From contig NC_079493.1 in NCBI RefSeq assembly GCF_030052815.1, positions 62,930,691-62,994,690 of the forward strand: a DNA stretch of 64,000 nucleotides, written 5' to 3'. Shown here piece after piece: positions 1 to 12,827 of the stretch. Source of the stretch: Hevea brasiliensis. Lineage: Eukaryota > Streptophyta > Magnoliopsida > Malpighiales > Euphorbiaceae. The notes beneath the pieces were generated by a model. The model was given only the letters and a program-made list of their open reading frames with translations. It ran no database searches and was not told the origin of the DNA. Position 1 is the stretch's first letter; every line of letters begins with the position of its first letter. A program made the position numbers and the translations under genes.

Positions 1-2965
1 TGTCTAAGGTTGAGCTCCTTTTGGGTTGGCAAATATTTCAGGCTTTTGTGGTCTGTGTAAATGTAGCACTTTTCACCATACAAGTAATGCCTCCATATCT
101 TCAGTGCGAAGATAATTGCTGCAAGCTCTAGATCATGGGTAGGGTAGTTTTGTTCATGTGGCCTTAGCTGCCTGAAAGCATAGGCGATCACTTTTCCCTC
201 TTGCATCAATACACACCCTAACCCATTATGAGAGGCATCACTGTAGACCACAAAGTCCTTTCCCGACACTGGCTGTGTTAATACTGGTGCCTCTGTCAAC
301 ATAGCTTTTAACTTCTCAAAACTGGTCTGACACTTGTCATTCCAGTCAAATCTGGCATTCTTGTGTAACAACTTGGTCATTGGAGCAGCTATTAGGGAAA
401 ATCCCTTCACAAATCTTCTGTAATACCAGCTAGCCCCAAGAAGCTTGACCTCGGTTGTATTCTGGGAGGCTTCCATTCCATCATCGCTTCTATTTTCTTG
501 GGATCCACCTAATCCCATCGGTGACACTATGTGTCCAAGGAATGCTATCTCATTCACCAAAAGTCACACTTGGACAACTTAGCATCTGACTTCTTTTCTC
601 TCGGGGTTTGCGAACAATCCTCAAATGCTCATCATGTTCTTCCTGGTCTTGGAATACACCAAAATATCATCAATAAAGACCACTACGAACCGATCTAAGT
701 GTGGATGGAAGATATGGTTCATAAGGTCCATGAATGCATTGGTGCATTTGTTAAGCCAAAGGGCATCACTAGGAACTCATAATGCCCATATCGGGTCCTG
801 AATGCAGTCTTTGGCACATCTGCATCCTTCACCCTCAACTGATGATATCCTGATCTGAGATCAATCTTGGAAAACACTCCTGCTCTCTTCAACTGATCAA
901 ACAGATCATCAATTCTAGGCAACGGATATTTGTTCTTCACGATCACTTTATTCAAGCTGCCGTGTCGATGCATAGTCTCAAAGTCCCATCCTTCTTTTTC
1001 ACAACAGCAACCTTTGGAGCTCCCCATGGTGACACATCGGGCGTATGAACCCCTTATCAAGCAACTCTTGCAACCGAGTTTTCAACTCCCTCAATTCGAT
1101 GAGGTGCCATCCTATAAGGAGCAATGGAAATGGGTGCTGTACCCGGCAGTGTCTCAATAGCAAATTCGACTTCCCTTTCTGGTGGCAAACCAGGCAACTC
1201 TTCAGGAAATACTTCTGGGAAGTCTCTCACTGTGGGTATGTCACTCAGGTTTGGCTTAGCCTGCCTAGTATCCACCACATGTGCTAGGTAGGCTTCACAG
1301 CCTTTTCTCATCATTCTTCTTGCAATCGTATTGAGATGACATTGGACAAGAAATCTGTCCTTTCCCCCACAACTGTGATCTCATTACCCTCTGAAGTTTT
1401 TAGAGAGATTCTCTTCAATTTGCAATCAACTATTGCCTGATGACGTGACAACTAGTCCATTCCCAATATCACGTCAAACTCATGGAAGGGTAACTCAATT
1501 AGGTCTGCCGAGAATTCATACCCTTGAATCCTTAATGGGCAACCCTTGTATACTTTATTCACCACTACACTGTGGCCCAATGGATTAGTGACCAGAATGT
1601 CTTGGTCACTCTCCCCTACTAGTATCCCCCTTTCTACGGGTAGGTTGATGCAAATGTAGGAATGAGTGGATCCTGGATCCACCAATGCATGCACAGGAGT
1701 ATTGTAGAGGAGAGCATTACCCACGATGACGTCAGGGCATCTTGCTCCTCCGAGCTCTCGGGGCATAATTTCTTCTTGGTGGTCTGCTATCGGGCCTCTC
1801 CGTGGCTCGAATCAGAGCCTCGTGATGGTCCAACGACCTCAGTTTACAGATTTTCTACCTCTGCGTAGTGCGGGAGCAGTGCATGCGCTTGTGTTGGAGC
1901 AGTTGTAGTGGTTCTGCGTGGACAATTTCTCAGCTGATGCTCTATCGACCCACATCTCAAGCAGGCACAAGTTACTCTCCAACACTCCCCCTTGTGCCAT
2001 TTAAAGCAGTGTGGACATGCAGAAGATGTTGGGGCTGGTCCCCTGAACCCCATCCCTAGAGAGCTGCCCACTGATGGTGTGGACTGACCTCTCCTAGGGG
2101 TGAGCGTGGCTGGGCCCCGAGGTGACCACGACCATGTGGTGAGTTGAACTCTGTGTAGGTGGACCCTTGAACTTCTTTCCAAATGCGTGAGCTAGGCTAG
2201 GCCCAGGGTCCCCTCTTCTGCTGTCTCTCCCTTCAGTGCGCTCACTGATTCTCACTTTTTCAACTCTTATTGCAGCTTCCACTAGCTTGCTAAATTCTGT
2301 GATTCCCAAGGCAGTGAGCTGGATCTTGATGCTGTCATTTAGTCCCTCTTCAAATCTCTTGCACCTTTCAGCTTCATTAGGGACTATCTCCCTTCCATAG
2401 CGGCTCAATCGACCAAACTCCTTCTCATACTCGCCATCGACAACCGCCTGCCTCAGTTAATGAACTCTCTTCTTCTCTCTTCCGTATACAGATCCACATA
2501 TTTCTTCTTGAATTCGGAGAGGAAGAAGTCCCAAGTTATAACTTCGGCTGCACTTCACCGACACGTGTCCCACCATTCGTAGGCATCGTCTTGTAACAAG
2601 GATACAACGACTTCTAAGTTACGCTGCTGGGTGCGGTGGAGTTGTTTTAAGACTCTGCCCGTTCTATTCAACCAATTTTTTTTGCAATGAGTCATCTTCC
2701 CTCTTGCCGAAGAAATCCACCGCCCCAAACTTTCTTAGCCTTTCCAGGTGTGATTTCTGCTGTGGAGCTGGTGGTGGTGGTGGTGGTGCTGGCATTACTC
2801 CGGCCATTTGTCTAAAGAAGTCGGCCATTTGTTGGAACATGGCCTGTGGAGGTGGCGAGCTCTGCTGGTGGCGGAGTAGGTTCTCCCTACCCCCGTCTCA
2901 CTGCTCTTTGGTGGAGCATGACTCTCCACTTCCTCCTCAACTGCCCTCTGAGATGAAGGGTCCAT
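1..2965 (-). pseudogene. E0: degenerate Ty3/gypsy (Tekay/Del-like) gag-pol polyprotein, 3' part cut by window edge
   Basis: Read on the minus strand, the start ATG at 2965-2963 (MDPSSQRAVEEEVESH) lies just inside the PBS. The order is gag capsid (about 2700-2100), two zinc knuckles (near 2080-1950: CPHCFKWHKGEC, then C-X2-C-X4-H-X4-C), aspartic protease (1766-1452, LVDPGSTHSYI and VILGMD), RT (about 1314-640, with an intact FIDD active site near 690-670) and RNase H / connection (about 420-1, ending [12 protein letters not shown]). Several frameshifts and gaps break it, for example between 1314 and 1057, near 500, and in gag. Integrase lies outside the window. The protein would form the capsid and reverse-transcribe the element in cytoplasmic particles. 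It is a pseudogene; the lineage call rests on relatives E4 and E1, whose integrase tails are visible. Confidence 0.9.
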
Positions 2966-3075
2966 ATCCTATTCAAAATAAGAAAAACAAATAGATCTGC
3001 AATAGTGTCACCTCGACTCTTACAAATGCAATGCATGATATGGACTCAATCTAGGACCAGAAACGCCTAAACCAG

Positions 3076-3087
3076 GCTCTGATACCA
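3076..3087 (-). other. E0 primer-binding site (initiator-Met tRNA type)
   Basis: On the minus strand this reads TGGTATCAGAGC, five bases inside the LTR end at 3093. This is the usual plant primer-binding site for initiator methionine tRNA. It fixes the element's orientation and marks the LTR on its right as a 5' LTR. Confidence 0.9.
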
Positions 3088-3660
3088 CTAAATGTGACAC
3101 CCCTTACCCGTCTACAGTGTAGCCGAGCAAGCTATGTCACACGGTGTACCGGCACACTCTATTATACCTTAATAAATTTTCATCAATAATTTTGATTATA
3201 GCTTGTGAAATATGTTTTATTTAAGTCATTAGTGAAATTATAATTTATTTGAGGTTCCGAAAATTTTATAGAAAATCCGTGATCTGGCTAAAAATGGAGA
3301 AACCAGTTCTTCGGAACCTGTGAAAAACACTTCCTATATTCATATTCCATCATCTCAACTCCATTTATCAAATTCTCAACATTTTTCAATCATTCATTCC
3401 TCATATACAAACAATAAATAAATGCTAAAGTTTTGCATTTATAACCATAACTTTCATTATTTACATAAACATCAAAATACATTACATAGATCCAAATACA
3501 TATAAGAAAATCAAAATTAATTACAGAATGCCAAAATGACACCTAGTGTCCTACCAATGCACTGCAGAAGTTGAGGTGACAAGGACATTGAGCAGAACTG
3601 CAGGACGGACTCACCCAATCTATGGTCTACTAGGCTCACGATCGGGATCTCCAGTACCTA

Positions 3661-3698
3661 CGCGTGGCAAAAGCAACGCGTTAAGCAATGATGCTTAG
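3661..3698 (-). other. Paired LTR stem-loops (E0/E1 chimeric LTR copy)
   Basis: Two neighbouring inverted repeats on plus: CGCGT (3661-3665) with ACGCG (3676-3680), then TTAAGCA (3681-3687) with TGCTTAG (3692-3698), the second with one mismatch. The same pair recurs in every type A and B LTR in the window that reaches this region. Confidence 0.6.
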
Positions 3699-6600
3699 TG
3701 GTGCAATAATATAATAGAAGAAAATAGCAAGAAATTAAATGTGTATGGAATGTGTATGCTTTCTTTGTTTGGTATTGGTACATTCGTGATTTCATTAACG
3801 TTGTTCACTTTTATTCATTTGGTTGCCCCAAGTAACATACACTAGACGACTAGACTGGATAACGGGTAAACTGGCACTGGGTACCTAGTACCTCGGGCCG
3901 TCACACCATCAGTCACATATGCATCTCCCGGTGTGCAACAGAATAGCTAACAAGCTGTAAATAATATCAGGCACAAGGCCAAGTCTCAATACAAAGTCAG
4001 AATGGCTAAAAGCCATGAAATCACAGAATGACATATTGCCATGTGCAGTACTGCTAACTGAACCCTATTGGCATGCCAAACTATCCAAACCAATCTTGTT
4101 AGGTATACTAGGGCATTTGAAACTTTTAAATTCTTCAATTTGTGAATTTCATGTTTTGGTGTTACTATTCACCTCATTGGTCAACAAAAATGTTGACTTT
4201 TTTGTATAGAAAATATGTACATTGACTTTGGCACTCCCAACATACCACATTTGGTGTTTAAAACTTGTTGGCATTAAGTGTTAATACCATTTCAAAGTGT
4301 AAACCCACACAAGCAGAATTTTCAGTTTTGGTGAGTCAAATTCACTATTCCATTGGACACTGTTACTGTGGGAATTTGAAGAAATGTAAAACATGAAAGT
4401 TGTTCCTTATTTTGTCTAGTTGAATTTATTTTTTTGAATCACTCCATTTGGAGTTTTGTAGCTCCAGATATGGTCCAAAAACCACAGCTGGCTGGATTCC
4501 CATTCTGCAGAAAATACCATATCTACAGTAACAGGAACAGTAACTTCCACTACCATTTGGGTTAGGTTCTGGCCATAATTTGGGGTAGGTTCCTTCATGA
4601 AAGTTGTTTGTCTATGTCTTAACTTGTTGCTGTAAAAATTTCAGGTCAATTGACCATATCTACAGTGAGTTATGGCCAAATGAACAGTTACTGTTCATTT
4701 GGTCAATTCTGCAGAACCAGTTGCAGGGTATCCAGATTGGGGCCAAGTTTTGGTCCTATTGCTTTGGTCTTTTGGGCATGGTTTCTTCAGCAAAAATGTA
4801 CCATTATAAGCCTAATTTAATGTCCAATTGGCCAAACACCAATTGGACTAACACAGCCCAAGTTATGGCAGTGCAAATGGACTGAATTTTCAGTCCCTAT
4901 GCTGCTGTCCTAGGGCAGCCTGCAACCCCACTTTGCAATCTCATTTTTCAGTCCATTTGTTAGTCAAATTACCTAAAATGGTCACTAATTGACCATTAAA
5001 AGGTTCTTTAACAATTGCATAGGCCAAGTTCACATTTTACTCCAAAAACCCTAGTTGAAAGTCATGATTTCTACACTTTACCTTAGTTAGCTATTAATTC
5101 ACCATTCTTATGTTTATAAACTTCAAACATGGTTTCTAATTCACTTTAAGCTCATCAAAAACACTTCCTCCTATTCCATAGCTAGGGCTGCCGAAATTCA
5201 CAAGCTCAAACACATAGGTTTATATTCATTTAAACCACAATTCTCACTAAGTTTCAAGTCCCAAACCATGAAAATAAAGAGTTTAATGGATATAAGTGCA
5301 CTAACCTCAAGTGGCAGAATTTTCCAAGCCCTTAAACCTCACTTTCTTTCTCCTTCTTGGCTGCCAAAAGCTTTAGCAAGGTGCTAGGGCAAATTTTAGT
5401 GAAGGGTTTCTAGGGTTTTAGGGTGAATTGAAGAGGAAATTGAAGGTTTGGAGTGAACATCAATGGAGAGAGGAGTTGAGGAAGTTTCGGCTGGTTTTCT
5501 TGAAAGGGAGATGGCTGCTGCATTTTATCAATTTGGTCTTCTCTTATCTCTTTTAATAGTCAGTCAAATAATGGCTTAATTTTGATTGGTCATTGTTTTC
5601 TTAATGACATCACCATGATATGGTCAATTTACTAAAGCTGGACAGATTGCAACTTTGGTGCAAAATTGGGTTAATTTCTCAATTTTTGTGTGCTAGATTT
5701 GTCTAGCTTAAAGTCCTATTTCTCTTGGTACTATTCCCTTCAGTTCATTTCATTAGTCAACCTATATTGTTGACCCTTGATGCACTCTACGTGAGTCAAT
5801 TCTAATGTCACCAATATGTCACATTTTATAGCCTTTTAGTGTTGGTATATGTTACCAATTTCATTTCTAAGTGTATTGCATTTTATTGCAATTTACCAGA
5901 TTTCGGTGTACTATTTTGACATAGCCGGACGACCTAGTTTCCTTGGTTTTCGGGTTTTGGTCCAAACTACAAACTTGTAGATCTATGTCTTATGGAACGC
6001 GGGGCAAAATTTCAGGTCATTCTGAGTTATGTAGACCAAGTTATGGTCATTTTACTATTGCTGGTCAAAATGTATCAAAATTGGTCACTTTAGGTCATTT
6101 TAGGTCATTTTAGGTTCGGCCAGTTTTTGGTCCCGAACTTGTGCAAGCTTTTTGACTTGCTTATGGTCATTTATGGGATTGGGTGTCTTCATAAGACTTG
6201 TAGATATAGGTCTTAACTATTCATGGTCAAAATATCAGGTCAATTGGACCTGTTTTGAGTGAGTTATGGCCTAAACACTAACTGCTGCCCAAATGGTCAG
6301 TTTTCAGGCCTTAAATGCACTAATCCGGATTTGGTCACTTTTTAAGGTCAGTTTCTAGGCAGAATTTTGGCAACCTTTCTACATGAAAGTTGGCCTATTT
6401 GGTGTCTAGTTTCACCCCATATTGGCCTCATACCAATTGGGTTCATAGTTTGGCACTTATGGCCTCATTTAGGTGATGCCTTCAATACACAACCTGCACA
6501 AAGCTCATACACTCCCAATTTAATGTTCCTTCTCCTCCTCATTACTGCAATATTCAATCAACAACACTTCCATACATATATTGTACACAATCCCAGCAAA

Positions 6601-7456
6601 AATTCTAGGCAGAATACTCAAGTGCACAATGCACACAATACACCATTAAACTTCAATATTTACATCCACCCAAATTCAACATACTTCAATGTTAATATTA
6701 CACATATACTTCAACATATTCATACTTCAACATCACTTATGGTGAAGAAGATGAAATGGTTTAGTGGAAAATGCTGTCCACTTATGGTTTTATACCCCAC
6801 TAAACATTTAAATAATAGTTAAAATAATTAAACTTTCATAATTCTAATTATAGCCCCATATTTCCTTTAATTGCATTTCATTTATAATTTCATTTTTCAT
6901 TAAATTTTCAAAATACAATGCCACTTATTTTTCATGGAAATTTAAGTCAAAAGTCAACTCTAGGTGTCAATTGACCAAAATGCCCCTCTTCGGGTCAAGT
7001 TCGGACTTTTTCGGTAACACCGATTTACTCCCTGTACCGCCGATTTCTTTAATTTTTATTTTTCGTTTATACTAACTTTCTAATTTTTCTTTAACATTTT
7101 CTAAGTGTAACATCATTTATTTTTAATGGAGATTGAGGTCAAAAGGCAACTCTAGGTGTCAAATGACCAAAATACCCCACTTCGGGTTATATTCTCGATT
7201 TTTCGGTAATACCGATTTTTGTCTGTTTCTCGATTTTTTATTTTTCTTTGTACTAATTTATTAATTTTTCTTTGATATTTCTAGTGTCAATTACATTTCA
7301 ATAAATCTTTATTTATGTCTCAAAATTATATTCAGAGGGTTCCCTGCGGTCACCCATTGCTGCAGTGCCGGCTCGTTTAACTTAGTTTCATTTTCTCTCT
7401 TTCATTTTTCTTTTATTTTTCTTGTATTTTCTTTTTATTTATTTCATCATTATATG

Positions 7457-10400
7457 TGTAACACCCTCACTGTAGCAATTCCATACATTTTACTGTTCCG
7501 GTGATCGGTGTCAGTCCGGATAGCTAGAACGTCTGGAAAAATAATTAGACTAAAGTGAGGAACCATAAATAACTCAAATATTGATAAGAAAAATTTAGTA
7601 AAAATTTTAGAAATAAAATACAACCAAGTTAAATGAGCCGGTGCCCTAGCGATGGGTAACTCCAATGAAGTTGCGGTTTTCGCAACTAGGAGCCCTAGAC
7701 CTAGGGAAAAACTCATAAAATAATTTTTGGGACTCCAGAGAAGAGTCATTGAGGTTCCTATGGAATTAGAATGCCAAGAAAATATTTAGAAAAATTTTTC
7801 AATCGGTACAGACAATTTTGACCCGTTAAGCCAAACGGAGGGTATTTTGGTCATTTCGCCTTCAGAGGTGATTTTTGGCCGACTTGCCCAGTTGAGTAAA
7901 TAATTAATATGACATAAAATATGAATAAACATTACTAAAAATTGAATTGAAAATGAGTAGAGAAAAGAAGAAAAGAAAATGAAGGAAAATGCTTAATTAT
8001 GACATATGATGATGTCATTTAAAAGCCCCCTCCAATCACCATTTGACAAACCAATAAAAAGAGATAAAAATGACTTAAAATGAGAAAAAAAAAACAAAGG
8101 AAACCAGCAGTTTCCTTCTTTATACGGGCTGGAATAAGAAAGAAAGAGAAAGAAAAAAAGAAAGAGACCTCCATTGAAGCTCTTGTCTCAAGCTTGATTC
8201 CCTTCACTCCCCACCATAAAATCCCTTCTTCTCTTCATTAAAACTTGTCCACTCATCTTGGGAAAGTGTTTGGCAGCCTAGAAAAGGAAAGAAAAAGAAG
8301 TTTGAGTTTGGGAAAATCTGCCCTACAAGAGGTTAGTGCACATATAGACCTTAAACCCTTTATTTCTATGTTAGAAACTTGAAATAGGTAAGAATTTGTG
8401 AATTAAATGAACCAAATATATGTGTATGTCCACCATGAATTTCGGCAGCCCTAAGGAAGGAACAATGATGGAATGTTTTTGATGGTTTTAATGGACTTAA
8501 AATGAATTAGAGATTATGTTTAAGGTGTATGTACACATATAGAATGAATGAAAGTGCTTAGCTAGGTGTATGGGTGAATTGAAAGGGAAAATTAGGGTTT
8601 TGGGAGTGAAAAATTGGACTTGGCTTATGAAATGATTAATGGACATTCTAATGGTCAATTAGTGACCATTTGAGGCAAGTTAATTATAATTTGAAGTGAA
8701 CTAATGCATGGCAAAGTGAATGAGTATGCTGCCTAGTGAGTGTAGCAGGGTGGCTGAGATTTCAGCCCACTTAGACAGCCATAACTTTGGCTGTGCAGGT
8801 CCAATTGGTGTTTGGCCAATTGGACATGAAACTAGACTTATAATGGCACATTTTTGCTGAAGAAACCATGCCCAAAAGACCAAAGCAAGAGGACCAAAAG
8901 TTGGCCCCAATCCGGATACCCTGCACCCAGAAAACTGCAAAATGACCAACCATAACTCACTGTAGAAATGGTCAATTGACCTGAAAGTTTTAAAGCAACA
9001 ATTTAAGACATAGACAAACAACTTTCATGAAGAAACCTATCCCAAATTATGACCAGAACTTAATCAAAATGGCAGTCACAGTTACTGTTCATGGTACTGT
9101 AGATTTGGTAAATTCTGCAGAATTGAAATCCGGCCAGCTGTGGTTTTTGGACCATATCTGGAGCTACAAAACTCCAAATGGAGTGATTCAAAAAACTAAA
9201 TTCAACTAGACAAAATAAGGAACAACTTTCATGTTTACCATTTCCTCAAATTTCCACTGTAACAGTCCCTAATAGAACAGTAAACTTATGGTATAAAAAC
9301 TGAAAATTCTGCCACTTAGTGTTAGGCTTAGAAATGGTAATGGTGATCACTTCCAACAAGTTTTAAATGCAAAATGTGGTATGTTTGGAGTGTCAAAACC
9401 AATGTACCTATTTTCTATCCAAAAGTCAACATTTTTGTTGACCAATGAGGTGAATAGTGACACCAAAACTTGAAATTCAAATGTGAAATTAGAAATGCAT
9501 TTAGGGAACTTTAAATTGCAATTGGCAATTAATACTAGCAAATGTAAAACTCAAAATGTGGGATCTTAGTGTAATTAGAATTAATATATCCATTAAGTAT
9601 AAAAAAGTCAACATTTTGGTTGACTAGTAAGGTGAATAGTAATCAAAATGATTAGTAAATTAAGATGAAGACCTAGAACCAATTCTAAGCTTAAATGCTT
9701 AGAATTATATGACAAATGTGGACTATGCATCCTAGTCAAAATTGTTAAAAAGAAATTAAGGCCATAAATTTGAAATCCATGAAATATTTATGGATTACTT
9801 GAAACATGAAAAATAAGTCACCTAATTGATATGAATAGATAGTTAGGGCTTATATGCCCATCACAAATGGAATTCATAAAATATTAATAACTCAACTTGA
9901 AATATAAAATTTGCAATTACATAAGTAGATTCTTGAATGTATAAATGAGAAAAGGAAAAATGTTTTGAATACAATGGTACATGTGAACCATTGTTTAGAA
10001 TTGTGATTAATATGAATAACATAAAGAATGAATAAATGAACCATATTAATGTATGAATGAGACATTAGTTCTCATTATTGTAGAAAGGAGAAGTATTTTG
10101 AGTACAATGGTATGAAAAGGATAATTGATGTGAATTGTGATCATATAAATGATCAAATGAATGTATGAATTATAATTGAAATTTATTATGAAATAATGAA
10201 GTCATAAAACACAATATATTAATGTTTAATGATATTATGTGCCTTTTTATTGCCTAGACATGTGTGTCAGATTGGATAGTTTAGCATGCCAATAGGGTAT
10301 TGTTTTAGCAGTACTGCGAAAGGCTTTATGCCCGTATTCATGGCTTTATGCCCGCATTCATGCGTGGTTGACGCTCTGCGTCCCATGGTATGACGGCCCG

Positions 10401-11643
10401 AGGCACCAAGGTGTCCAGTGCCAATGACCCGTTATCCAGTTTAGTTAGCCTGTCATAGGTTACTTGGGTAGTGAAATTTATTGAGATAAGTTAAGAATAT
10501 TAGCAATTTAAAATATTAGAAATTAAATAAAATAAATGAGTAAGATGACCTAAAATAAATTAGAATAGTTATTTATTAGAAAGAATCGAAATGAACTGGA
10601 CAGATATTAAAATTTACTTATTATGAGATAATCTGAGACAACCTAGCAAGTATTGGGAAAATGCTAAAAGATTAGCAAAGAAAATTATAAAATAAATAAA
10701 TATTGCAAATGAGACTTATATAATAATATAAGCATAAATTTATTATTTTCAGATCATTTTTTTTCTTGTACATTATTATTGTACATTGGCGAAAAAAACG
10801 CTTCCAAAGAAGACTAAATTAGGATAAAACATATTAAATTTTAGAAACCGCATGTGAAGTATAAATAGATCTTAATTATTTGAATGATGTTTTATTTATA
10901 TCCTTATTTGTATATTATTTCCTTGTTATATTATTGCACCACTATGCAGCAATGCTTAGCGGGATGGAATTGTTTCCTCGCGCAGGTACTGAAGCTAGAA
11001 CCCACTGGACGTTTGACTGGAAATTTTGAGAGTTCAAATCTGCAGAGTGTCAAAGGTTGTCACCTCCTCAGCAATGCATGTAGATAGGGCTCACATTAAG
11101 CATATCATGTATTTTGTGTATGTTAATTATTTCTTATATTGTAATATAAATTAGCAAATTGTAATTAATTTGTATATCATGTAAATTATGTAAATTAAGG
11201 AAATTTGAAAATTTTGCTTATGTAAATTGAGAATGTTTACATATGAATTGAGTACGAATAGAAATGTATGGAAATGATTATGAAATTGAGTTATATGAAT
11301 GAGATGTGAATTATGAGATGAATGATTGAGAAATGAAATTGAAAAATGTTGAGATTTGATATTGGAGTTTGAGAGTGATGAGATATAAATATTGGAAGTG
11401 TTTTTCACAAGTTCCGAAGAACTGTTTTCTCCATTTTTAGACGGTACTCCGCCGGATTTTCTTTAAAATTTTCGAAACCTCAAATAAATAATAATTTTGA
11501 TAAATGGCTTAAATAAATTATATTCCATAAACTATATTCAAAACTATGACAAAAAAATTAATTAAGGAAAAAAATAGAGTGTGCCGGTACACCGTGTGAC
11601 ATATCTTACCCGGATATACTGTAGACGGGTAAGGGGTGTCACA
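7457..11643 (+). repeat. EA 5' LTR (type A)
   Basis: It starts TGTAACACCCTCACTGTAGC and ends GGTAAGGGGTGTCACA, with the PBS five bases later. Compared with the 3' copy it lacks a 23-bp palindrome region (near 8952), about 80 bp of a short tandem repeat (near 10365) and about 40 bp near 11180. Open frames inside it on either strand also occur in its relatives and look incidental. Confidence 0.93.
10860..10868 (+). promoter_or_regulatory. Candidate LTR TATA box
   Basis: TATAAATAG lies about 80 bp before the conserved LTR stem-loop (near 10942-10959) and is repeated at the same place in the 3' LTR (16323-16331). It is a plausible core promoter for the element, based only on motif and position. 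Confidence 0.3.
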
Positions 11644-11648
11644 TTTAT

Positions 11649-11660
11649 TGGTATCAGAGC
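11649..11660 (+). other. EA primer-binding site
   Basis: TGGTATCAGAGC, five bases after the 5' LTR; initiator-Met tRNA type. Confidence 0.92.
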
Positions 11661-11784
11661 GCGGTTTAGGCGTTCCTAGGCATAGATAGATAAAATAAGA
11701 TTGTGTGCATGACATGCATTGCATTCACATGAGTCGAGGTGACACTAATGCAGATCTATTTTCGTGGTTATTTTAGGTTAAGGT

Positions 11785-12639
11785 ATGGACTCAGAATCAT
11801 AGAGGGCAATAGAAGAAGAAGTAGTAAGCCGTATCCCGACTGGGAGTGATATTGGAAATCGGGGAAATCCTTCTCCACCAGTGCAAGAGGTGCCTGTACA
11901 ACCCCAACAGGCCTTGTTTGAGCAGATGATTGAATTCTTTCAACAGATGACTGGGGTTATTCCGCCACTGCCTCATCGAAAATCACCTCTAGGAAAAATT
12001 AGGAAGTATGGAGCTGTAGATTTTAATGGTAGAAAGGAAGACGATTCTTCAGCTGCTGAGTATTGGTTAGAAAGAACTAGAAGAGTCTTGCAGCAGCTCC
12101 ATTGCACACCAGAACAAAGTTTGGAGTGTGCAGTTTCATTGTTACAAGAAGCTGAATATCGGTGGTGGGATGTTGTAACCAAGGCAGTGCAACCAACCGA
12201 CGTAACTTGGGAATTCTTTCTGATAGAGTTTAGAAAGAAATATATTAGCTGTGTTCATGAAGAGGAACAGAAGAGGAGTGGTGATCAGCAAAAGAGGAAA
12301 TTTGGACAGTCTAGTAATAAGAGGCCGAGAGAACAGTTAAGTCAGACATCTGATCAAAGTAGGAGATCCAAACCCAGGCCTATACCCAGAAGAGATCAAC
12401 CAGAAACACTAGTAGTGAGTGCGCCAGGATTAGCAAGAAAATGTGGCCATTGTAACAAGTGGCATAAAGGTGAATGTAGGGGATTGACTGGAGCCTGTTA
12501 TAGATGTGGGGCCATAGACCATCGTCTGAAAGATTGTCCTAAGAGGAATTTACCACGGACCCAAACAGAGGTCGTGGAAGGACCAAGTACAACAGTAATG
12601 TCACCCAAGTCAGAGAGGAGCAAGAAGCCCCAAATGTAA
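11785..12639 (+). pseudogene. EA gag (shortened capsid plus two zinc knuckles)
   Basis: The start ATG at 11785 matches the gag start of the relatives (MDSES...). Codon 6 is TAG where they have CAG; otherwise the frame is open for 284 codons to 12639. Capsid residues run through WLERTRRVLQQLHC, YRWWDVV and EFRKKY. The reading then jumps from the segment CVHEEE to a basic linker, losing the part of capsid that in E2 and E4 includes LSRYGKEIVP and FEEGLNDN. Two zinc knuckles remain: CGHCNKWHKGEC (C-X2-C-X3-H-X3-C variant) and CYRCGAIDHRLKDC (canonical). Gag would bind element RNA and form particles, but a capsid lacking half its domain may not assemble alone. Nothing follows except the polypurine tract. 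Confidence 0.85.
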
Positions 12640-12809
12640 ATTTGAGGCAAAGTATCCTTCCCTTATGATATGCCAAAGTGTATAATAATAGATTCAAAAA
12701 AAATTAAATAGTACCATATATATAAAAGAAGTAGACAGATGGAGCAATAGATAGGTAAAATAATTATCTCAGAATCCAAAATACCCAGTAAATTTCGAGG
12801 ACGAAATTT

Positions 12810-12827
12810 AAATTAGAGGGGAAGAAT
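12810..12827 (+). other. EA polypurine tract
   Basis: The purine-rich AATTAGAGGGGAAGAAT stretch directly before the 3' LTR is the plus-strand primer site. Just upstream, 12789-12808 still encodes the last residues of an ancestral pol, so the interior arose by deletion from a pol-bearing parent. Confidence 0.88.

Noticed and set aside
2704..2994. 96-codon plus-strand frame with a Gly run
   Set aside because: Antisense shadow of E0 gag; the Gly run is the complement of the gag proline codons.
4604..4885. 93-codon open frame starting MFVYVLTCC, with relatives at 8701-9021, 14072-14410 and 60476-60757
   Set aside because: It lies in type A LTRs on whichever strand matches LTR orientation, tracks the ~190-bp modules, differs in frame and length among copies, and shows no known domain. 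Treated as LTR sequence.
6367..6822. 151-codon open frame, with a partner at 31499-31912
   Set aside because: Lies wholly inside type B LTR sequence. The two copies diverge by a frame-altering deletion near 6740, so nothing suggests protein conservation.
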